Shown here in pieces: positions 63,346 to 64,000 of a stretch of 64,000 nt of DNA; the first letter of the stretch is position 1; the number at the start of each line of letters is the position of its first letter. Below the pieces are notes generated by a model that saw only the letters and a list, made by a program, of their open reading frames with translations, searched no databases and was not told the origin of the DNA. The translations under genes were made by a program, and so were the position numbers. This DNA comes from Polaromonas sp. CF318 (GTDB lineage: Bacteria > Pseudomonadota > Gammaproteobacteria > Burkholderiales > Burkholderiaceae_C), in contig NZ_AKIV01000047.1 of NCBI RefSeq assembly GCF_000282655.1, forward strand, positions 1 to 64,000, in the 5' to 3' direction.

Positions 63346-64000
63346 GTGACACTCCGTCTTGCCGACATCGCCCAGTTCCTCGCCGGCCTCAATGCCGAAT
63401 TGATCGGCGACCCAGGCTTGCAAATTGAGCGGCTCTCCACCCTGGAAGCCGCCGGGCCCCAGGACCTGAGCTTCCTCAGCCATCCTAAATACCTGGCCAA
63501 GCTGGCGCAATCCGCTGCCGCCTGCGTCATCGTTGCGCCTGCCGCGCGGCAGGCTGCCGTAGCCCGGGGCGCCTGCGTCGTGGTGGACGACCCCTATCAC
63601 GCTTTCGCGCTGGTCACCCAGCTCTGGAAGCAGCGGCATGCCCCGCAGGCCGTGCCGCAGATTCACCCCAGTGCCTTTATTGATCCCACGGCTTCGCTGG
63701 CCCCCGGCGTGTCGGTGGGGGCGTTTGCCTGCGTAGGGGAGGGCGCGGTCATAGGCGAGGGGGCCCGCATCGCCGAGCACTGCGTCATCGGCCGGGGCGC
63801 GCAGGTCGGAGCCGGCAGCCGTCTGTCGGCACGCGTCACTTTGGCGGACGGTTGCCGCATGGGAGCGCGCTGCATTGTGCATCCGGGCGCGGTGATAGGC
63901 GCCGACGGTTTCGGTTTTGCTTTGCACCAGGGGCAATGGGTCAAGATAGAGCAACTGGGCGGCGTGCTGATAGGCGATGACGTGGAAATCGGGGCCAACA
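63346..64000 (+). CDS. lpxD: UDP-3-O-acyl-glucosamine N-acyltransferase, N-terminal part
   Basis: Third enzyme of lipid A synthesis, cut by the right edge after 218 codons. It starts at GTG 63346 ([14 protein letters not shown]). The uridine-binding N-terminal domain has [20 protein letters not shown], and the left-handed beta helix begins near residue 105 with hexapeptides such as [26 protein letters not shown], preceding the active-site region, is intact. Follows skp in the conserved order. Confidence 0.95.
   Translation, partial: MTLRLADIAQFLAGLNAELIGDPGLQIERLSTLEAAGPQDLSFLSHPKYLAKLAQSAAACVIVAPAARQAAVARGACVVVDDPYHAFALVTQLWKQRHAPQAVPQIHPSAFIDPTASLAPGVSVGAFACVGEGAVIGEGARIAEHCVIGRGAQVGAGSRLSARVTLADGCRMGARCIVHPGAVIGADGFGFALHQGQWVKIEQLGGVLIGDDVEIGAN

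Overview
The window is GC-rich, densely packed bacterial chromosome. It looks like a betaproteobacterium of the family Comamonadaceae, in the Polaromonas/Variovorax/Rhodoferax range. This is inferred from the protein families (PhaR and 3-hydroxybutyrate dehydrogenase, a RelA with an inactivated HD domain, a DUF2726 protein, a Tat-exported dienelactone hydrolase), from gene order such as relA - tRNA-Val - phaR - rimO - tRNA-Leu - rnr, and from an intergenic GCCCCCTCGGGGG-type dyad repeat that I remember as common in this family. No database search was run.

Region 1 (1-8.7 kb) is accessory. It begins with the end of a TpsB/FhaC-type outer-membrane transporter. A gene-poor stretch follows, holding a near-ideal LexA box, several palindromes and direct repeats, and two candidate small ORFs. 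Next come an HlyC-type toxin-activating acyltransferase and a 1783-residue RTX protein with a hydrophobic pore-like domain, two internal discoidin-like repeats and several blocks of calcium-binding nonapeptides. The 3' end of the RTX gene runs into the antisense strand of a secreted-protein gene that is itself cut short. Two convergent genes have therefore lost their ends at one junction near 7.6 kb. No type I secretion ABC transporter or membrane-fusion gene lies beside the toxin.

Region 2 (8.9-24.1 kb) is mixed metabolic, transport and signalling content: a VTT-domain membrane protein, a macro-domain protein with a small membrane partner, a polar amino-acid ABC transporter (binding protein, permease, ATPase), a dienelactone hydrolase, a DUF2726 protein, an HNH nuclease overlapping a 7TM-DISM/PAS histidine kinase, PhoD, a peroxiredoxin-like/2OG-dioxygenase fusion, a TolC-family protein with a palindrome in front of it, and an MsbA-like exporter.

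Region 3 (24.1-32.1 kb) is conserved: serB-mfd, divergent ispD-ispF (the MEP isoprenoid pathway; dxr and uppS lie further along), and an OmpR/EnvZ-like pair. Region 4 (32.4-42.8 kb) holds a SIMPL protein, a PACE efflux protein divergent from a LysR regulator, a beta-barrel OMP, N-formylglutamate amidohydrolase, an HDAC-like deacetylase coupled to an LhgO-like oxidase, bdhA, an alpha/beta hydrolase and relA.

Region 5 (42.8-53 kb) holds tRNA-Val, phaR, rimO, tRNA-Leu with its terminator, rnr (no standard start codon ahead of its conserved N-terminus), a YggT protein, nnrDE, dadA and an amidase. Region 6 (53.1-64 kb) is the conserved translation and envelope cluster rpsB-tsf-pyrH-frr-uppS-cdsA-dxr-rseP-bamA-skp-lpxD, all on the plus strand and tightly spaced. 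It joins ribosome function, UMP synthesis, undecaprenyl and phospholipid synthesis, and outer-membrane protein and lipid A assembly. The right edge cuts lpxD.
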